Shown here one piece after another: positions 38,401 to 48,490 of a DNA stretch of 64,000 bases. Numbering within the stretch: the stretch's first letter is position 1; every line of letters starts with the position of its first letter. Position numbers and translations under genes: made by a program. Under the pieces are notes generated by a model. It saw nothing but the letters and a program-made list of their open reading frames with translations, ran no database searches and was not told the DNA's origin. The stretch is from Pelecanus crispus (Eukaryota > Chordata > Aves > Pelecaniformes > Pelecanidae): the NCBI RefSeq assembly GCF_030463565.1, contig NC_134643.1:128074309-128138308 (forward strand), read 5' to 3'.

Positions 38401-41400
38401 GAGAGTCTTTCCTTCAGTAGTTGTTCAGAGATGTTCTTTTCTACATATTTTCTGCAGGTAATGAAGAAATCATAGGTGCTGTCCTAAGATTGATATAGAT
38501 TTCATGGACAGTTTTGCTGGAGCAGAGCAGGGGCATGATTTCTTGTGTAGGTTTTTATTGTGTTGGGCGAGAAAACTTAAGTTAAATCCCCACTGTCTTG
38601 GTGCTGGTTTGAAACTCATTCTCTTGAGAGTAAATGGCATAAAGGAGGAACACTACTTCTGAGCAAATCAAGCTCATTTGCTATTTTCAGTTCTTAAGCA
38701 TTATGTGCATCTTGTACAAGTAGATGAAATCAGCGATTCAGGTATTTAATTTGGCATAGCTGTTGAATACAGGTCACTAATAGTAACTCAGCAGTGGATC
38801 TCCAGGGTTTTGAGTTTAGTTCCTTTCCTTGTTTTCTTTTGAGGAGTATGAGCTCCATGCCATAAAGATTTGTATTATTCTTATTCACAGTTTTTATTAA
38901 TGTTTTTTCTTAAATGTTTTCAGCTGCAGGACGTACTGAATTCTCAGAGCAATTACTTGCTTTTTCACAGTTGGTCTGACTGTTCTGATTTGGGGGGGAG
39001 AGAGGGGGAAAATGCATTGTACTCCTAAGTCTTGGTCTCTAAAGAGACTATATGTGTGCATAAGAGTGGCTAGCACTTCTGTGAATTTTTTTTTTTTAAA
39101 CTTCTGAAGATAAAAAGTTGAGAATCACTAATATCTATCTATCATGCTGCATGTCCAAAAGTGACCCTCAGGCATGTTGTGGACAAGTTAGGCATGGTTT
39201 CATTGTTATATTTAGAGTTTACTGAATGCAGTCTACATGTATTTAATTTTTTTTCCACCAAGTTCTATTTTATCTTTTCTTCTTTTATTAGGTTTTATCA
39301 GGTCATGAGGGCCCCATCAGCAGTTTGTCCTTCAACCCAATGAAGTGTGTTCTAGCTAGTGCATCTTGGGATAAAACTGTCAAGTTATGGGATATGTTAG
39401 ACAGCTGGAGGACAAAGGAGACACTAATATTGAACTCAGATGGTAACTTTTGTTTCATCTTTTATATCAAGTATAAAAATATTATCAAAAATGTTTCAAG
39501 AATGAACAGCAGAACATGTCAAACACAGACACTCATTCTTGGTAATGAAAACCAAAGTTGAGATAGTTCTCTACAGTACTCGGTTAACAGTGCAAGAAAT
39601 CTTTTTTTTTTATTTAATACTAGCTCTAGCCTTATAATTAGCTAAACATTTGTCTGTTGTCCAGAGAAAAAGTACAGTCATACTTGTTACTCTTAAGCTT
39701 TTTCTGGTGGTTGAGGTAAGATCCTAGAGAAATGTAGGGTATTTTCTTAGGAAAAGATCTGACTGCATTTTTAAATGTTAATTACATTTTTTGCAGTTCT
39801 TGTTGTTGCTTTCCGTCCTGATGGCAAGGAGCTTGCAGTTGCTGCTTTGAATGGACAGATAACATTTTGGGATCATGAAAATGCAGTGCAAACTGGCTCA
39901 ATTGAGGGAAGGCATGATCTTCAGATGGGAAGGAAGGAGCTTGATAAAATTACTGCCAAACAAGCAGCCAAGGGAAAGTAAGTAAATGAGATTGCAGCGA
40001 AAAGAGGGCGCCACACTGGCGTTTGCTTTTGAATTGCTTCTTTCCGCTTGGTTTTTACGTGAAGATTTCAGCAGAGTGCATCTGCTGTTCAAATATTTTG
40101 GTTCTGATGTTGGATTTTAAAAGATGGCCTGACTTGACATCTGGATGGATCCTTTTTGTCTTCTGCTGCATTCACCCACTGATCAACATCATTCTGAGCA
40201 TGTTTCATCAGTTATAAACGTGGGTTGCCAACATAATATTAAGCTTTTCATGACATGTTGTTCATTGGCCAAATGTGATAGGTTTTTAAGTGGATATCTT
40301 GTTATGTAGGTACTAGTATGTAACTACTAGTGTGTAGAAACTGTTACATTTTAAAAAAAATGTAAATACGCTGTAGGTTTTATCGCATGTTACTATGCAT
40401 GTGAAGTAATGTTTAAAGGCAAGTTCAATTTGTGCTGTCAAAAAGCATAATACGGAAGTCATGTGTTTGTTCTTTTTCCCTTGAGCCCCTCTTTTTTTTT
40501 TTATACTGCTTCCCCTCAAAACAAAATGAAATGAAACATTGACTTTTTGAAAAAAAAATTTATTTTTTTGTTGATGAGTTCTCAACCATCTGTTTAAAAC
40601 GTGCCACGACATTGGTTTATCTCTAGCTCTTCTGACCATCCTTAGTGTTGTGTAGGGTGTGGTTGAGAGCTCATTCTTTGAGCTGCGATTCAGAATCAGA
40701 AGTATGGAAGTACTTCAGAAAGCTGTTGAAGTTCTAAATTGTCTGTGATTCATAGTAAAGCACGAAGTACTTGTTTGTGGTAAATGGTTTTGTGTGTTGA
40801 GTACATATTGTGTGAATGAAGATCTCCACTTTTTCCATGGAATGATCTGTGTCTTCACTCTGTACTCATGTCTTCTAGCTCGGATGTGGAAGTGAAATTA
40901 ACTACTTTTTCTTTTTCTTTACTAGATCTTTTACTACTCTGTGTTACTCAGCAGATGGTCAGTCTATTTTGGCAGGTGGATTGTCAAAATTTGTCTGTAT
41001 ATATAATGTCAAGGAACAGATCCTTATGAAAAAATTTGAAATCTCGTGCAACTTTTCTTTAGATGCAATGGAGGTATGTGACCACAGGAGTCAGGTTTTT
41101 TCGTTTCCCCTCACCACCCCCAAGACTTTGGTTTTGGTGTAACATCTCATTTAAGCGGGATTCATGAATGTTTTGTTAAGCATGGGTTCATTTTCTTCGC
41201 TTTATGCAGGAAAGTGGTAAGGAAATACTTCTCAGAAAACAAAATTAATTCCTGACATTCAGCTACCTAAAGTCTTGCCAGATTGCAATGTATTTGTATT
41301 GAATGACCAGAACTCTCAAGCATAGTTAAGTCAGTTGGCACTTAACTTAAAGCTGAAGAGAAAATACGAAAATTTAAATGATCAACATTTTGTACTAAGC

Positions 41401-44400
41401 TAACTTTCCCTGGGTGTCAGTTGCTTGTGTTAGCAAAGAAATGAAGGATTTTATTGTGGACACAGAAGAACATCGCTGACCTACACACACTTGGTTTCTG
41501 AGTATTGCCAAATGCAAAATTAAAGTCCTCTAAAAGTAAAGTGAACGATGAAAAGCATCAGAAGCAAAAAATTCCAGTAACCCTTCTTAACATCCCCTTA
41601 CCTGGAAGAAAGGTGATTGTGCCAGTGTTCATGTCAGACTGTATTGGACTGGTTCCAGATACAAATGACTGCTGTCAAAGAATTGTGAAGCAGCCTTTGT
41701 TTCTCTGCTGCCCTGTTGTGCTAGTGTAGCTCAACATGCGGCTTAAAAAAGGATACCAGAAGTGAGCCACCTGGAACAGAATCCTGGATGGGATGGGTGT
41801 TTAAAAATGGGGGGTGGGAATGCCCCTGAAACATTTGCATAGCTGTCTGGCTACACAGTCCTTACATTAACACAGTACAGTTACAGAACCCAAAGGGGGG
41901 GAAGAGTAGGTCTGCATCTGAGGAAATAGTGCATCTCTTAAGTAGAACAACAGTGTAATAACATGAAACTGCAGTCTTAATGAGTTATGCTGTTCTGAGG
42001 CCGTAAGACTGAAGCAACCTAATCTGCGGTTTAACACTGTTGCCTGCTGTTGTGAAAGTGTCAGTTTTCTCTATGATTTTGGAAGAAGGTGCAAAGAAAC
42101 AATCACTAACTCCTGAATGTTATGGAGAATTTTCAGTTAATACAGATGTTTGAGAGGAGGTTCGGTGCAGTGAATGGAACTCTACATGTTTTTCTAGGAG
42201 TACTTAGATCGGAGAAAAATGACAGAATTTGGCAGCATGGCTCTGATTGATGAAGGGGCTGGAGGTGATGATGGTGTTGCCATTCCTCTTCCTGGAGTAA
42301 AAAGAGGTAAGGCTTTTGGCTTTGCTGTCCTGTTACTAGTTTTACGTGGATCAAAACCTTTGATGTAGAGTCAATACCAGATAAGAAGGGTTTGAATTGT
42401 TCAGCTCAGTTTTGAAGTTAGGATTATCTGAATGTTCTGTAGCTGCAGGGCTCTGTTACACAAATGTCCAGCTGTTGTATGGGTGGGCCCTTTTGCATAG
42501 TAGAAGCAACAGGAAACAGGAGGTACTGTGGTCTCCTGGGTATGGAACCCAGCAGTCCTGATTTCTTTTTCAAAGTGCAAAATTCAGTCCCGCCACTTAC
42601 TTTAGCTGTAAGATCTCTTGGACTGTCCCTTACTTATCCTGTCTTTAACTCTGCCAGGTTTTGGCATGTTCCACATTATTTTTCCAGCGTAATGATAACA
42701 GCATAGTTAGAGCTGATAGCTAGACTGTGAACTTTTACTAAATCACTTCTAAACTTCACTTTTAGGTGACATGAGTTATCGACACTTTAAACCAGAAATA
42801 AGAGTGACTTGCCTGCGATTCTCTCCTACAGGTGAGTATTGACAATTAATGTAGGATTTTTTTATTCCATATAAAACAAGAAAAAGATTGTAGAGCATTG
42901 GAGGAGTAATAATGAAGTACAAAAGCCTTGGAGGTGGTCTGTCCAGATGTTACACAGTTTCCCATGCAGTGGATAATTAGGAAACTTAAGTGTATGTCAC
43001 TGTCAGCTGGTATTTTTTACAAGCATTGTCGTTGCTGACAGGTCCATCAGTGATGCATGGTTTTCAGTCTTATCAACTTGTAAGCAATGAAGAGTCATCT
43101 CTTTATCATTACTCTTCTGTTTCCAGCCTAGAAAACACAGCTTTGTTCTTAGATATTGTTACTTCTCTTCTAGGACGAAGCTGGGCAGCCACCACCACAG
43201 AGGGTCTTCTTATCTATTCACTGGACTCTGGGCTAATGTTTGATCCTTTTGAGCTGGATATTGATGTCACACCCAGCAATATACACAAAACACTGCATCA
43301 GAAGGAATATGCTATGGCTATCGTCATGGCCTTCAAGCTGAATGAAAAGAAATTAATTCAGGAGGTCATGGAGGGTGTACCTAGCAATGAAAGTAAGTGG
43401 ATCTTCCATGAAATTTGACTGAGATAGCTGTTAGCAGAGATATGTAAGCCAAAGAAGTTGGAAGTGTAAAGGGCAGAGTTTATCTTGACGCGGGGAGGGG
43501 GGGGAGTTATAACATTGATATTTAAGGACTTTCTATGGTAGCCGAAGACTAAAGAGGAAGGGATGGTCTTCTGTAAAAAAGTAGACTCTTTGGTCTTAAC
43601 ATATGTTTTAATTTTACTGCATGCTCATCTAGTGACTTTTGAACATGGAATTTGATCAGGTCTGGATATGCTGGTAAAGCTTTTGGATGTCAGTTTCAGA
43701 AGTAGCTGATGTTAGAGGGGCACAGCAACTTTAACCTGAGTTGGCAGTGTGCCTGTGTGATGAAGGCAGTCAACTGGATACTGGGCTGTACTATCAAGGA
43801 TGTAGTCAGCAGTTTGAGGAAAGCGATTAGTTGTCTTTATTGAGCACTTGTGAGACCACATCAGTGCCATGCCTAGTTCTGGGCTCGCTAGTATGAGAAA
43901 GACAGTGATACTCTGGAGCATCTGGTGGAGGGCCTGGAAAATGATTGGAGGGCCAGAGTGCATGCCAGCTGAGGAGAGGCTTAAGAGAGCTGCGTTTGTT
44001 CGGTCTTTAGAAGAGAAGGGGAATATTTTTACTGTTTTCAGGTGCCTGTTAGGGTGTTAGAAAAAAGGCAGAACCAGAGTTGGAGTTGCACAATGATATG
44101 ACAAGAGGCAGCAGACCTCTTGCAGCATGGAAAATTGCAACTAGATATTAAAACCAGTAATATATTGGGGGTAGTCAAACACTGCAGCAGGCTGACAAAG
44201 GGAGACAGTGGACTCTCCCTTCTTCGCAGTGTTCAGCACTCAACTGGATAAAGCTCTGTGCCAGCTCTTCTAAATTAGTCTCGCTTTGGACTGCCAAAAT
44301 TTGGAGCAACTCTGCAACTGTCAGCCCTTTGAATTTCTGATGATTTTTGTTCCTTTAGTTAAACAGTGTTTGTGAAATTCATCCCTCTAAACAAATGTAA

Positions 44401-47390
44401 ATATGGCCCTTAGAGGGCTGTGTTCACGCAAACCAAACAGATTATCAGTTAAGTGCCAGCTCTTTCTAACAAGAGACAGATGCTTTCACAATTGTGACTT
44501 GTCAGAAACAAAAGAAACAGGTAAGATGTCAACTCAGCTTTAGAGGACATTACTGAAGTCATTCTTTAGCACCTGTTTCATCATTTTGATAACTAATGTG
44601 CACATTCATTAGCTATATATGGTAGACAAGACCTTAAAAATAAACTTTCAGTAATGTATTCTACTTAACTTCATTAACAGTTCCGTCATAATAACTCTGA
44701 AGTATATTTTTCTTACCTTTACCTCAGTGTTGTTACCCCAGTAAAAAGGATTTATTTCCTTGCAGTGTTTCACATGTAACAAATAAAAATTCCTTTTATC
44801 TAGTCAAAACATGCTTGAGTCTGAAATCAGATGTGTTACAAGCCAACCGCTTTGTAGGATTTTCTTACGTTATTCCCTAGGTAGCAAGCCTGATAATTAT
44901 GCATGTCAGGGTAAATCACCTTTTGCATACCTGCGTTGGCATAATGGTGTTTGCCTCTGGCTGGCAAAACTTAGTTCTCTTTTACTGAAGTTAACCAAAA
45001 CTCCATGTACACAGGCAACGCTGGGTAAGCAGACAGATGCCAAAACCTCAGCAGCAGAGGATGAGGCGTGGAAATTTCAGGCGTTGTAATCCACTGTTAG
45101 CAGAATGAATGTGTGCCTGTTTCTTTAAAAGTGGGAAACTTTTTTCACTGTTTAATGTTACCTAGGCCAGTGGGGTTGGCTGCAGAGAATAGGAGTTGGT
45201 TATTTTTGAGAGAAGTTTATATATCATGAGGTCATCATAGTGATATGTCAGATTATTTTGAATGCTTATAAATCATGCTTCTTTGTGCTGTGCAGTTGCT
45301 AACAGCATTCAGATGCTTCCTCTGTGAGCAGGCAACTTTGCTATCTTTTCACATATCCTTTATTGCCTCTGATTATTATGCCTAACTAGTTCCACTGAAT
45401 ACAGAAATTCGTATGAAGCAACAAGACTTCAATAAAGTCTAGTTACACCAAAAGAGGAGGAAAGGGTGGAAGTAAAAGTTCTGAAGCAGAGATGGTGGGG
45501 AGAGTATTCTGGTAGGAGAAAGAACTGGGAGGTGGGGAGATTAAGGGGTTTTTTTTATAAATGCAGCAATGATTGGAAGGCTCAAAGAGGAAAGACTTGC
45601 CTCCTGCAAGACTGTGGTACTGTACCCTGGAATACAATATTAAATATCAAGTAGTTGCCAAGACAGTGTTTTCTTCTTCTTCCCTATATGCTTTCCTATG
45701 GTCTCTTTCATGTTATTCCAAATAGTAATTCAACTCTGAATGACTATGGGCTTTTTTTTCTTTTTGCACAGTTGATGTTGTCTGCTCATCACTCCCAGAC
45801 CTGTACGTGGAGAAAGTATTGGAGTTCCTGGCCTCTGCATTTGAGATATCTTGTCATTTAGAGTTCTATCTTATTTGGGCTCATAAGTTGCTCATGCTGC
45901 ATGGACAGAAACTAAAAACAAGGTGATATGTTGTGAAAGTCAAAAAGCTGAGAAGCATTTTAAAAAACCTTGTTATTTTGAGGTTTTTAATTAACAGTTA
46001 CTGACATGGTAGATAGATACATATACAACAATTGAAGCTACTTAATTTACATTTAATACAAGTACATTTACTATTATTTAAATATTTACATTTATTTACA
46101 AAACAATACAATTTTACTAACAGTGTATATGATAGAATTGGAACGCATAATAGGATTTGTGAGGATAAATTGCAAAAACATTTTTCAGATATTACAGGTA
46201 AAACTGCAGACCTTGCTTACCCTATAAATGCATAAAGATTTCCAGAGTAATAGGATTTTGGCAATTGTGTTTTTAAACAATTATGCATAGTAAATATACC
46301 TGAAAGATAATGTGCAGGTACTGACTGCATTTTGTAGACTGAGCTTGTGATTACAGCATGCACTTTCAGCTTGTTAGGATTCTGCTTTCCTACATAGTTC
46401 TTTATAACTACACGTGCCTGCCATATGAATTATATTCAGCCCACCCGTAGTATTGAGTTTATAGACTTCTGGGAACAAAAATAGGCAAATTTACAAATTT
46501 AAAAGGCTAAGTGAGGTAATCTGAGAGGGAGTCCTTGCAGGTTAAAGAAACGGTGCATTTTGTAACTCTTTCCTTGCTTCAACATGAGTATTAATGTCTT
46601 AGTTACTGAAATAACTGGAACAAATTTTCTTTTTGTTGCTGATAAAGCAGAAGAGGGTGATGTAAAACAAACTCTTCCTTGTTCAGAAAGTATTGTAGTA
46701 GCTGGAAGGAACTGTCATCATTACAGCAAGCAGAAATAGTTCTTGAAGCTTCAGTGTGACATTAGAAAAAAACAATATTTCTGGCAATAATATTACTTGA
46801 GTATAATCATTGAGGGCAGAGTCAAAAGCAAAAAGCTTCTGTTTATTTAGTATTATCTTAAAGTGTTAGTGTTTAAAAGTTAACATGTATGCTTGTTAAA
46901 ATTTTGAGAATATAGAAAAGTTCTAGTTTTCCATATGTAAATATAAATTGCACTGCAAGTTGCATGCTTTCTCCGTTCAAGGTCAGCGAAGCTGCTCCCT
47001 GTGATTCAGTTCCTTCAGAAAAGCATCCAACGTCATTTTGAAGATGTTTCCAAACTGTATGTATTGTTACATTTGAAAGTTTAAATCAAAACCCTGCACA
47101 AAAGTGTGGAGTAATTTGGGGGATAGTAGCATGGTATTAGAATTTTTGAGACAATCTTCTTTTAGAGATGTTTTTATTTTTGGAGAAAAATGGAATCTTG
47201 TTTCTAACATGTTGCTATTTATTTTTACAGCTGTGAATGGAATATCTACAATATTAAATACGCATTGGCCATTTCACAACAGCGGGGCATGAAACGTCTG
47301 GCAGAAGAAACATCAGTAGATGAAGACAACTTGGATTCTGACAGTGATTATCTTATGCAAGAAGTTCATAAAGACAATCTTGGTTCCTAG
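29418..47390 (+). CDS. PWP2: PWP2, periodic tryptophan protein 2 (UTP-B subunit of the small-subunit processome), complete
   Basis: The 911-residue product (human about 919) is the nucleolar tandem WD40-propeller protein PWP2/UTP1 of the UTP-B complex, which binds the U3 snoRNP pre-rRNA particle during 18S rRNA processing. WD-type motifs include 'ALCVWQCD' (exon 7), 'LLVWEWQS' (10), 'KVWNTSSS' (11), 'FEIFIWSMQSG' (12), 'ASASWDKTVKLWDM' (13) and 'ITFWDHENAVQTGSIEG' (14). Exons 18-21 (from about residue 740) carry the Utp12-type helical domain. The tail is acidic ('SVDEDNLDSDSD'). The ATG at 29418 sits in a GCCGCCATGA Kozak context and starts 'MKFAYRF' as in human. Coding exons: 29418-29435, 29527-29639, 30501-30595, 30979-31078, 32148-32291, 32751-32886, 33406-33626, 34826-34969, 35729-35799, 35899-36035, 37169-37317, 37953-38100, 39292-39442, 39797-39977, 40926-41073, 42198-42306, 42766-42831, 43174-43392, 45772-45922, 46982-47056, 47231-47390. 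All joins keep frame. Confidence 0.97.
29527..29639 (+). CDS. PWP2: PWP2 exon 2
   Basis: Residues 7-43, 'FSGLLGTVYRRGNLNFTRDG' to 'ITLFDLK'. Acceptor CTCCCCTCGCAG, donor GTAAGC, phase 2. Confidence 0.96.
30501..30595 (+). CDS. PWP2: PWP2 exon 3
   Basis: Residues 44-75, including 'NIVCVGLSPDGSLAILIDE'. Acceptor TTTTTCTTGCAG, donor GTACTT, phase 1. Confidence 0.95.
30979..31078 (+). CDS. PWP2: PWP2 exon 4
   Basis: Residues 76-108, 'ALLVSLIGKCVIHHFYF' to 'VSFSPDG'. Acceptor TGCCCTTACAG, donor GTAAGT, phase 2. It has no upstream ATG in frame, so simple ORF scanning misses it. Confidence 0.94.
32148..32291 (+). CDS. PWP2: PWP2 exon 5
   Basis: Residues 109-156, 'KFVITKGNVALMYHAPGRK' to 'DETTCIDWTDDS'. 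Acceptor GCCATACGACAG, donor GTGAGT, phase 2. Confidence 0.96.
32751..32886 (+). CDS. PWP2: PWP2 exon 6
   Basis: Residues 157-202, 'CFAVGSKDMSTWVFGAERW' to 'CFFEENSLD'. Acceptor TTTTCTTTTGTAG, donor GTATGT, phase 0. Confidence 0.96.
33406..33626 (+). CDS. PWP2: PWP2 exon 7, with the acidic inter-blade insert
   Basis: Residues 203-275. A WD repeat ('LYTISQDAALCVWQCD') is followed by a charged low-complexity insert ('KNDEEFTEEPKGEE') and then 'KVKYSRVAK'. In human the same place holds a long poly-Glu run. Donor GTAAGT, phase 2. Confidence 0.95.
34826..34969 (+). CDS. PWP2: PWP2 exon 8
   Basis: Residues 276-323, 'YFFNKEGDFNNLTSAAYHKK' to 'FNLIHSL'. Acceptor TTTGATGCCAG, donor GTGAGG, phase 2. 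A 14-base G run (35008-35021) follows in the intron. Confidence 0.95.
35008..35021. repeat. Poly(G) run, 14 bases
   Basis: Uninterrupted G run in PWP2 intron 8, next to GGTTT repeats. The length may be uncertain in the assembly. Confidence 0.8.
35729..35799 (+). CDS. PWP2: PWP2 exon 9
   Basis: Residues 324-347, 'ISDQRIASISINCTGDWIAF'. The donor is GTTTGT, the weakest in the gene. The following intron is only 99 bases and begins and ends with the same AG/GTTTG junction sequence. Confidence 0.92.
35899..36035 (+). CDS. PWP2: PWP2 exon 10
   Basis: Residues 348-393, 'LGQLLVWEWQSESYVLKQQG' to 'YIVTGGEDGK'. Donor GTAAGT, phase 0. Confidence 0.95.
37169..37317 (+). CDS. PWP2: PWP2 exon 11
   Basis: Residues 394-442, 'VKVWNTSSSFCFVTFTEH' to 'DGTVRAFDLH'. 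Acceptor TTTCTCTTGCAG, donor GTAACT, phase 2. Confidence 0.95.
37953..38100 (+). CDS. PWP2: PWP2 exon 12
   Basis: Residues 443-492, 'YRNFRTFTSPRPSQFSCLAV' to 'WSMQSGRLLD'. Acceptor ACATTTACAACAG, donor GTAAGG, phase 0. Confidence 0.95.
38317..38348. repeat. Perfect 2 x 16-bp tandem duplication
   Basis: TTTTGGAGTAATGAGC occurs twice without mismatch in PWP2 intron 12. Confidence 0.95.
39292..39442 (+). CDS. PWP2: PWP2 exon 13
   Basis: Residues 493-542, 'VLSGHEGPISSLSFNPMKC' and 'ASASWDKTVKLWDM', a textbook WD40 blade. Donor GTAACT, phase 1. Confidence 0.96.
39797..39977 (+). CDS. PWP2: PWP2 exon 14
   Basis: Residues 543-602, 'VVAFRPDGKELAVAALNGQ', 'NAVQTGSIEGRHDL' and 'KELDKITAKQAAKG'. Donor GTAAGT, phase 2. 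Confidence 0.96.
40926..41073 (+). CDS. PWP2: PWP2 exon 15
   Basis: Residues 603-652, 'SFTTLCYSADGQSILAGG' to 'CNFSLDAME'. Acceptor CTTTACTAG, donor GTATGT, phase 0. Confidence 0.95.
42198..42306 (+). CDS. PWP2: PWP2 exon 16
   Basis: Residues 653-688, 'EYLDRRKMTEFGSMALID' to 'GVAIPLPGVKR'. Acceptor GTTTTTCTAG, donor GTAAGG, phase 1. Confidence 0.95.
42766..42831 (+). CDS. PWP2: PWP2 exon 17
   Basis: A 66-base exon, residues 689-710, 'DMSYRHFKPEIRVTCLRFS'. Acceptor TCACTTTTAG, donor GTGAGT, phase 1. Confidence 0.94.
43174..43392 (+). CDS. PWP2: PWP2 exon 18
   Basis: Residues 711-783, 'SWAATTTEGLLIYSLDSG' to 'LIQEVMEGVPSNE'. The Utp12-type helical domain starts within this exon. Acceptor TTCTCTTCTAG, donor GTAAGT, phase 1. 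Confidence 0.95.
43730..44270 (+). mobile_element. Degenerate CR1-type LINE 3' fragment in PWP2 intron 18
   Basis: The order of segments resembles the 3' part of bird CR1 reverse-transcriptase-derived sequence: 'CTGGATACTGGGCTGTA', 'GAGCACTTGTGAGACCACATC', 'GGAGGGCCTGGAAAATGATT', 'GAGGAGAGGCTTAAGAGAGC', 'TTAGAAGAGAAG', then a diverged tail. It is broken by stops and is old. It lies in sense orientation to PWP2. Boundaries are approximate. Confidence 0.7.
45772..45922 (+). CDS. PWP2: PWP2 exon 19
   Basis: Residues 784-833, 'SLPDLYVEKVLEFLASAFE' to 'KLLMLHGQKLK', the core of the Utp12-type domain. Acceptor TTTTGCACAG; the donor GTGATA is weak, phase 2. It follows a 2.4 kb intron with the CR1 fragment. 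Confidence 0.94.
46982..47056 (+). CDS. PWP2: PWP2 exon 20
   Basis: Residues 834-858, 'SAKLLPVIQFLQKSIQRHF'. Acceptor CTCCGTTCAAG, donor GTATGT, phase 2. Confidence 0.93.
47231..47390 (+). CDS. PWP2: PWP2 exon 21 (terminal)
   Basis: Residues 859-911, 'CEWNIYNIKYALAISQQRG' then the acidic tail 'DEDNLDSDSDYLMQEV', stop TAG at 47388-47390. Acceptor TATTTTTACAG. Confidence 0.95.
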
Positions 47391-47745
47391 TTACTCTGCA
47401 TATGAGGGGGAAAACCTCAGACAAAGTAATTTTGTGCAGTGGTATTCACTGAGAATGAGTGGCCCTCATAGTGGCGTATTTTAACTCTTTTAACAGTGTG
47501 GGTGGAGTTACATGTGAGTTATGGAAGTGGGTGAAATGTAAGATAGACCAAGCATCATCCATGGTGTATTTGGTGTACCCTTTGGCCGTAACAGCTTGAC
47601 AGCACTGATTTCTTGTTTCATTGATTTCTTTTTTATTGTTCCTGATTTCAAGTAAGACAAAAATGTATTGTTTATCAGTGAAGTTAGAAGTATGACTGGA
47701 AGAAAGGCATTCTTTATTAAAAACGCATTGTACATAGATTTAAGT
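47391..47745 (+). other. PWP2: PWP2 3' UTR
   Basis: Non-coding sequence from the TAG to just past an ATTAAA hexamer at 47716. The end is inferred from that hexamer. Confidence 0.6.
47716..47721 (+). terminator. PWP2: Candidate PWP2 poly(A) signal ATTAAA
   Basis: The common ATTAAA variant 326 bases after the stop codon, followed within 40 bases by T/G-rich sequence (TTGTTGAGTTATTTG). Confidence 0.55.
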
Positions 47746-47970
47746 ATTGTTGAGTTATTTGTAACGCGGTCTTGTCATACTTTGTGATGGACTCTTCTTT
47801 TTTATCCTTTAAGTCATTCTTAGTTGGAGGTGTGCTCCGCCTGCCATGCTCGGGCTGGGCGGACCTTACGGCTACCCCCCCCCCCCACTTGCAAAAGGAA
47901 CCTGGTGCTGCTAAGCTTGTGTTCAAACCAAGTCCCAAGGATTTCTTGCCGTGCGCGTTTTACTTTTTTT

Positions 47971-47992
47971 ACTACTACTATTATTACTACTA
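47971..47992. repeat. ACT/ATT trinucleotide microsatellite
   Basis: Short imperfect (ACT)n(ATT)n(ACT)n tract directly upstream of the GATD3 CpG island. Confidence 0.8.
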
Positions 47993-48490
47993 AGTGAGGT
48001 GGGGGGGAGGGGACCTCCCCTCCTCCAGGGGGCGCCCCCGCCGGCGCCGCCAAGTGCGCCGCGGCCTCCCGGCGCGGCCCGGCCCCGCGGCCCGCCCGCC
48101 TCCCCGCACCGCCGCCCGCTCCCGCCGCCATGCTGGCCTCCTGCGGGCCGGCCCTGTGCACCGCGCTGCGGCGCGCAGCGCCCGGCGGCCTCGCCGCCTT
48201 CCACTGCTCCGCTCGGCGCCGTCGCACCGCCCGCGTCGCCGTGGTGAGTAAGGGCCGCTGCGCTGCGCCGCGCCGGGAGGAGGCCACGGCGGCCGCGGGC
48301 TGGGGGGGCCGGGGCGGCGCAGCAGCTCGGAGGAGAAGGGGGTTTTACTGCCGGGCTCTCCCCATGCGCCCTCAGCCCCGTGCCGACGGAAGGGCCCCTC
48401 TGCAGCTGCGTTCGCGGCGGTGGCGGTGGGAGGGTTTGGCCTGGCGTCGGGCTGAGGAAAGACTCGCTCGGCGGCCGCAGCAGCTGGAAA
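47990..48490. promoter_or_regulatory. GATD3: CpG island, GATD3 promoter
   Basis: Dense CpG sequence around the GATD3 start codon, with no TATA box seen. It begins only about 250 bases after the inferred PWP2 cleavage site, so the two genes are packed tail to head. Boundaries are approximate. Confidence 0.85.
48130..48243 (+). CDS. GATD3: GATD3 exon 1 (targeting presequence)
   Basis: 38 codons, GC-rich, entirely the mitochondrial presequence up to '[10 protein letters not shown]'. Donor GTGAGT, phase 0. Intron 1 (2.2 kb) has no further exon that I recognise. Confidence 0.93.
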
